Shown: one piece after another, positions 5,367-7,822 of the stretch
Numbering within the stretch: the first letter of the stretch is position 1
Layout: every line of letters starts with the position of its first letter
Source: Candidatus Nomurabacteria bacterium
GTDB taxonomy: Bacteria; Patescibacteriota; Minisyncoccia; Phycocordibacterales; UBA9973
Reading direction: 5' to 3'
Assembly: GCA_943356455.1 (NCBI GenBank)
Contig: CALRFB010000028.1
Span: 1-7,822, forward strand
Length of the DNA: 7,822 nucleotides
Translations under genes and position numbers: made by a program
Notes under the pieces: model-generated
What the model saw: the letters and a program-made list of their open reading frames with translations, nothing else
What the model was told of the DNA's origin: nothing
Database searches by the model: none

Positions 5367-5388
5367 GTAGGGTTCATAAATACTATTT

Positions 5389-5886
5389 TTAATCAAAACA
5401 AATAACTATATTTCCGGCAGCATGCATTGGCATATCGTTGATTGCCTCTGCTCCAAAACAAAATGTTTTACGGGGACCAAGCCATGATATTGGAATCAAA
5501 TATCGATTACTGCTGTGTTTTAACATGCTTTTGATGTCGAAACCCATGATGATTTTTTTCTGAACTATTCGTTCTTTGTGATAGATATCCATGAGTGGTT
5601 TAACCAAATACGGCATCGCAATAGCAAGTCCTTCAGCATTTGGAAAAATGACCTGAGGACCAAGACTTTCTAGAACATGTACATAACTGACTTCATTACT
5701 TTCTATCGTATATGCTGTCAGAGTACGTTTGCCTAGAAGTACGGTTTTTTGTGGTCTGTCCGCCAAGAACCAGGGTTCGACACCTCGAGGACAATTGTCT
5801 GGAACTTTGTAGTTTAGAAATGTGTGCAGATTTGGCTGTTCCGGAATGTGTATCGGAATAGTAAATAATTCTTTGAGTGCGTGCAT
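5389..5886 (-). CDS. Hypothetical protein, 165 aa
   Basis: Not recognised. 165 residues, soluble, no signal peptide. The centre has an alternating hydrophobic pattern suggesting a beta-rich fold (KTVLLGKRTLTAYTIES; VSYVHVLESL), a short helical segment (EGLAIAMPYLVKPLMDIYHKE in two halves), a basic KERIVQKKIIMG strand, and a C-terminal part rich in strands (YLIPISWLGPRKTFCFG; AAGNIVICFD). Cysteines are at about 32, 143 and 163, with no metal-binding spacing. It starts at ATG 5886, 40 bp after the protease gene stop, with TAAAAT eight bases upstream as a possible -10. It is followed by a dedicated terminator, so it may be expressed alone or as the last gene of the rsmI-to-protease run. Coding is well supported by the long clean frame and flanking signals. 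Function is unknown. Confidence 0.82.
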   Translation of the reverse strand: MHALKELFTIPIHIPEQPNLHTFLNYKVPDNCPRGVEPWFLADRPQKTVLLGKRTLTAYTIESNEVSYVHVLESLGPQVIFPNAEGLAIAMPYLVKPLMDIYHKERIVQKKIIMGFDIKSMLKHSSNRYLIPISWLGPRKTFCFGAEAINDMPMHAAGNIVICFD

Positions 5887-5894
5887 AGTATGTA

Positions 5895-5900
5895 ATTTTA
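5895..5900 (-). promoter_or_regulatory. Possible -10 box of the 165-aa gene
   Basis: TAAAAT on the minus strand (five of six consensus), eight bases before ATG 5886. The -35 is weak. It fits the short-leader pattern of neighbouring genes but the region is AT-rich, so chance matches are likely. Confidence 0.3.
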
Positions 5901-5926
5901 ATTTTGCTTATTAAAGCAGATAAAAA

Positions 5927-7147
5927 CTAATTTGTCAACAACTCTTTAGCTTTTGCCATAACAGGGTCTGGGTCCCCTGCCTTCCAACCTTCCGGCATAG
6001 TAACAATATTTTCTGGAGTGATGCCGTTGTCTTGGATCGAAAGACCCTGTGGAGTTAGCCACTTTGCAACAGTAACCTTGAGAAGCGTATCTTCGGTAAT
6101 TTGGACGATTTCTTGAACAGATCCTTTACCGAAGCTCTTCTCACCTACTAGGATGGCACGGTTATTGTCATGAAGAGCACCAGCTAAAATTTCTGAAGCT
6201 GAAGCACTACCGCCGTCGATAAGTACAGCTATCTTTGTAGTGGTATTGTCGATAATCTGATAGCCCTGGCTTTTGTGGGAAATAGAATCATCTTTACCAT
6301 TGTAGTCTTCAGTGACAATGGTTTGACCAGCAGGTAAAAGGAAACTAGCCATGTGAATAGCAGAATCAAGATAGCCACCCGGATTACCCCGCACGTCGAT
6401 AATAAGGTTTTTCTTACCAGATACCTTCCAGGCATTCATAGCTTTCTCGATATCTTGGTTGATAGTATTGCCTGTAAACGTTGCCATAGAAATAATAAAA
6501 AACTGACCGTCTATTTTTGTTTCAATAGAAGGAACAACAATAGTTTCGCGCGTGATTTTGATATCGTTTGCATCTTCAAGTAGTAAGTCGTCAGAACTAA
6601 GAATACTGAGCGTGACGACTGTGCCAGCTTGGCCACGTATTTTCTGGACTGCTTCATCAACTGAAAGATGGGCGACGGTTGTGCCGTCAATTTTTAAAAT
6701 CATATCTCCGCTTTTGATACCAGCGCGAGCTGCGGGCGAACCTTTGATGGGAGCGATAACAGTGAGGATATCATTCTTCTTGCCAACCTCAAGTCCAACA
6801 CCAGAAAATTCACCACTCAAAGCCTCGTCGAAAGCCGTTGTTTCTTTTGGGTCAAAAAATTCAGTATAGTTGTCCCCGTAGGATTCGGTGAGGCCTTTGA
6901 TTGCGCCCCAAACTTTTTCCTGATCAGTAGTTGAACTTGCCTTGATAGATTTTTCATTGAGAATATGCCATGTCTTCCAAAATGGATCGAAGTCAGTTTT
7001 TGTAGCGTTGTTTTCTTTATTTTCTATACCTACAACACTATCCACGTATGGTCTATCTGTGTATCCAAAATAAATACCGCCAATAAAAAAAGCCACACAG
7101 AGAAATGTGACGCCCAGAACTGCTCTACTTTTTTCGTTCAATTGCAT
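5927..7147 (-). CDS. S41 family C-terminal processing peptidase (CtpA/CtpB-like)
   Basis: Carboxyl-terminal processing serine protease anchored by an N-terminal helix, acting outside the cytoplasmic membrane on envelope or secreted proteins. Numbering is from the longer GTG start at 7162 (411 aa). The membrane helix spans about 14-33, a helical pro-region about 55-112, and a PDZ domain about 115-200 (GEFSGVGLEV, SPAARAGIKSGD). The S41 core follows, with DVRGNPGG at 256-263. The catalytic dyad is Ser321 in GGSASASEILAGAL and Lys346 in GEKSFGKGSVQE; the 25-residue spacing matches CtpB. The frame opens at a GTG (7162), but ATG 7147 is preferred: TATACT lies exactly six bases before it, and it begins MQLNEKSRA, giving 406 aa. 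It follows a small membrane-protein gene whose stop is at 7163, so it may also be co-transcribed with rsmI. Confidence 0.95.
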   Translation of the reverse strand: MQLNEKSRAVLGVTFLCVAFFIGGIYFGYTDRPYVDSVVGIENKENNATKTDFDPFWKTWHILNEKSIKASSTTDQEKVWGAIKGLTESYGDNYTEFFDPKETTAFDEALSGEFSGVGLEVGKKNDILTVIAPIKGSPAARAGIKSGDMILKIDGTTVAHLSVDEAVQKIRGQAGTVVTLSILSSDDLLLEDANDIKITRETIVVPSIETKIDGQFFIISMATFTGNTINQDIEKAMNAWKVSGKKNLIIDVRGNPGGYLDSAIHMASFLLPAGQTIVTEDYNGKDDSISHKSQGYQIIDNTTTKIAVLIDGGSASASEILAGALHDNNRAILVGEKSFGKGSVQEIVQITEDTLLKVTVAKWLTPQGLSIQDNGITPENIVTMPEGWKAGDPDPVMAKAKELLTN

Positions 7148-7153
7148 GGGATA

Positions 7154-7159
7154 AGTATA
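7154..7159 (-). promoter_or_regulatory. -10 box inside the operon, before the S41 protease
   Basis: TATACT on the minus strand, six bases before ATG 7147, the same box and spacing as at the two-component operon. It would make a leaderless protease mRNA. The -35 position (CCGACG) is weak. Confidence 0.4.
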
Positions 7160-7162
7160 CAC

Positions 7163-7414
7163 CTACGAAATAGTTTCGTCGGTAGTATTTTGTGGAGATT
7201 GTGGTAAAGATTCTACAAAGGTTGGCTCGATTTTATCTTTTGCAATCACGATACGCTTTCGCAAATATAAATACGCGGCGATGTAGATTGTGGCACCTGT
7301 AACGATATAGAGAGCATTACGAAATGCCACAGGAAAATGTAGAAATGGAAGTAGGGCAACCCATATACCTATATATTCAAAAAAACGTCTAATTGGTTTC
7401 ATACGAAGTATCAT
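7163..7414 (-). CDS. Small membrane protein, two predicted helices
   Basis: Not assigned to a named family. From ATG 7414 it has 83 residues: a short basic N-terminus (MILRMKPIRRF), two hydrophobic helices (EYIGIWVALLPFLHFPVAF and ALYIVTGATIYIAAYLYL) joined by a short turn, a basic RKR stop-transfer segment, and a polar acidic tail ending DETIS. The pattern predicts both ends in the cytoplasm. The open frame extends to a TTG at 7438, but that would overlap the rsmI end by 20 nt; ATG 7414, four bases after the rsmI stop and with AAGG just upstream, is preferred. ATG 7402 (MKPIRRF) is a second choice. Tight spacing to rsmI upstream and the protease downstream suggests one operon. A link to protease function is possible but not shown by the sequence. 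Confidence 0.75.
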   Translation of the reverse strand: MILRMKPIRRFFEYIGIWVALLPFLHFPVAFRNALYIVTGATIYIAAYLYLRKRIVIAKDKIEPTFVESLPQSPQNTTDETIS

Positions 7415-7418
7415 AGCC

Positions 7419-7822
7419 TTATTTACCACCGATGACAATCACGAATTCACCACGGATTTTATCAGGATTATTTTTGTAATAATCCTGTAGTTGAGTAATA
7501 GTACCGTAGTTCCCTTCTTCAAACATTTTGGTAAGTTCGCGACCAATAAAAACCGGACGCATATATTGCTCAGTTTCATTGCCAAACGCTTCTGCTATTT
7601 CAGAGAGTGTTTTTTCAAATCGATGTGGCGACTCATACAAGACCGCAGTGTGTTCCAAGTTGGCAATAGTTTCAAAAAAAGTTTGTCGCCCCTTTTTTAC
7701 AGGAGGAAAACCGTAAAACGTGAAAGGTGTTGCGGGAATTCCGGAAATTGAAATCGCAGCTGTGAGCGCTGAAGGTCCTGGTATAGCTTCTATTACAATA
7801 CTATCGTCAGAAAAAGCCTCAC
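7419..7822 (-). CDS. rsmI: 16S rRNA (cytidine(1402)-2'-O)-methyltransferase, partial
   Basis: C-terminal 133 residues of RsmI; the N-terminus lies beyond 7822. RsmI uses S-adenosylmethionine to 2'-O-methylate C1402 in the decoding centre of 16S rRNA. Seen: the IPGPSALTAAIS segment, FYGFPPVKKGRQ, the family signature TAVLYESPHRFEKTL, then GRELTKMFEE and GEFVIVIGGK at the end. These are the conserved blocks of the tetrapyrrole methylase fold used by RsmI and occur in the expected order. The protein stops straight after the last core strand (VIVIGGK), without the longer C-terminal extension found in many proteobacterial RsmI proteins. The frame is open to the window edge. It is the first visible gene of a minus-strand run with the small membrane protein and the S41 protease. 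Confidence 0.96.
   Translation of the reverse strand, partial: EAFSDDSIVIEAIPGPSALTAAISISGIPATPFTFYGFPPVKKGRQTFFETIANLEHTAVLYESPHRFEKTLSEIAEAFGNETEQYMRPVFIGRELTKMFEEGNYGTITQLQDYYKNNPDKIRGEFVIVIGGK

Noticed and set aside
5770..5790. GGTTCGAC-like T-loop sequence suggesting a tRNA
   Set aside because: It lies inside a coding frame and no cloverleaf stems flank it on either strand.
7148..7162. GTG 7162 as the start of the S41 protease
   Set aside because: Possible, but ATG 7147 follows a TATACT box at the leaderless distance, and the extra five residues add nothing recognisable.
7415..7438. TTG 7438 start for the small membrane protein
   Set aside because: Overlaps rsmI by 20 nt and adds eight residues before a better placed ATG.

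Overview
The window looks like a piece of a small-genome bacterial chromosome, most likely from the Candidate Phyla Radiation (Patescibacteria, possibly a parcubacterial lineage). This is inferred from a moderately AT-rich, compact layout, mostly missing Shine-Dalgarno sequences, start codons placed a few bases after -10 boxes, two unrecognised small proteins beside ribosomal and housekeeping genes, and a membrane-anchored Ada-like Cys domain of a kind I associate with CPR genomes. The standard genetic code fits: no gene needs TGA read as a sense codon. No tRNA, rRNA, CRISPR array, insertion sequence or prophage is visible.

Left part (1-2909): a minus-strand two-component system, with an OmpR/PhoB-type response regulator followed by a membrane histidine kinase cut by the window edge, faces a plus-strand ABC-F ATPase. 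The divergent 67-bp gap holds an 11-bp-period direct repeat (ATGAAG-N5-ATGAAG) with the geometry of a PhoB-like site. It lies upstream of the -10 boxes of both transcription units, so the regulator may control itself and the ABC-F gene. The regulator reading frame is broken by what looks like one missing base in a T4 run near its N terminus (true mutation or sequencing error).

Middle part (2910-3946): about 590 bp without a convincing gene, then a near-consensus promoter and a ~97-nt leader that can fold into a hairpin plus an H-type pseudoknot. The leader precedes an unrecognised 132-aa protein that ends at a strong intrinsic terminator. This self-contained unit (promoter, structured leader, orphan gene, terminator) is the best candidate in the window for something undescribed.

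Right part (3999-7822): a minus-strand membrane-anchored protein with an Ada-like Cys domain is divergent from rpmA (bL27). rpmA converges on rplI (bL9), and the two share a bidirectional terminator. Upstream of rplI on the minus strand lie an unrecognised 165-aa protein with its own terminator, then a run of rsmI (partial), a small two-helix membrane protein and an S41/Ctp-type protease.

Several genes have a -10 box ending only 6-10 nt before the ATG, and two share the identical arrangement TATACT-6 nt-ATG. Leaderless transcription therefore seems common here, and this helps decide start codons.
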